Positions 63,913-64,000 of a DNA stretch of 64,000 nt are shown one piece after another. A program made the position numbers and the translations under genes. The DNA comes from Bacteroidales bacterium (GTDB lineage: Bacteria > Bacteroidota > Bacteroidia > Bacteroidales > UBA932). The notes under the pieces were generated by a model, which had not been told where the DNA came from, did not search any database, and was given only the letters and a program-made list of their open reading frames with translations. The stretch is from assembly GCA_017935505.1 (NCBI GenBank), contig JAGBHM010000023.1, forward strand, positions 82,556 to 146,555, given 5' to 3'. Every line of letters starts with the position of its first letter. The stretch's first letter is position 1.

Positions 63913-64000
63913 CGCTCCCGTTCGGTTAGGACGGGATGAGTTGATTGAAATGATGAAAGACAAGCAGCATATTCAGGAATGGATATGTATAGTGTACAGG

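Noticed and set aside
1..64000. CRISPR arrays, tRNA genes, complete insertion sequences
   Set aside because: No regularly spaced repeats, cloverleaf-like sequences with CCA-type ends, or transposase genes with terminal repeats were seen.

Overview
The window is a chromosomal segment of a gut-type member of the Bacteroidales (phylum Bacteroidota). The evidence is two tandem SusC/SusD pairs, many lipoproteins of Bacteroidota-specific families (DUF4493, DUF4876, DUF1735, BACON and fimbrillin-like domains), an ECF sigma/FecR pair, and repeated use of the Bacteroidota promoter pattern TTTG-N19-TAnnTTTG. The genus cannot be fixed from the sequence alone. No CRISPR array, tRNA or complete mobile element is visible.

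Layout. 1-5 kb: ddl and prmC, then a stand-alone TrpB2-type tryptophan synthase beta gene preceded by what reads as a complete transcription attenuator (leader peptide with three consecutive Trp codons, pause hairpin, antiterminator and terminator). On the minus strand lie a two-gene set for a lipoprotein form of peptide deformylase and a DUF4493 lipoprotein. 5-16 kb: a co-oriented run of exported S9 peptidase, gingipain/caspase-fold lipoprotein with HEAT-like repeats, TonB-dependent receptor, DUF4876 lipoprotein and a DUF6850-like outer-membrane barrel. It reads as an extracellular proteolysis and uptake system. 16-31.6 kb: FecR anti-sigma and ECF sigma genes, divergent from SusC-SusD-SusC-SusD-DUF1735 and followed by a BACON/FN3/M64 metallopeptidase lipoprotein. 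Three copies of one promoter-like motif (TTAGGGTT-N13-GTGTA..CT) precede fecR, the first susC and the M64 gene, which suggests one ECF regulon. There is no glycoside hydrolase here, so a glycoprotein substrate is plausible.

31.6-42 kb: radA, a tyrosine-recombinase remnant, an exported serine beta-lactamase-like hydrolase, an exported class-I amidotransferase-like hydrolase, panC-panD, a flippase-like membrane protein, a CBM20-GH77 4-alpha-glucanotransferase and a PfkB kinase. 42-63.5 kb: a polysaccharide locus (galE, rfbC, wzz, initiating sugar transferase, wzx, glycosyltransferases, wzy, rfbD, rfbB). It is interrupted at 51.6-60.3 kb by an atypical block: the 3' remnant of a TupA-like ATP-grasp gene, two ~1250-residue paralogous lipoproteins with a TIM-barrel-like C-terminal half, a decapitated CotH gene and a 37-codon peptide gene. 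The last kilobase has a small [2Fe-2S] BFD-like gene, a strong terminator, and a near-consensus promoter that probably drives an operon (possibly rRNA) beyond the window edge.

Starts were chosen by signal peptide, family N terminus and regulatory context, so several differ from the longest open frame. All family calls are from reading motifs; no database search was possible.
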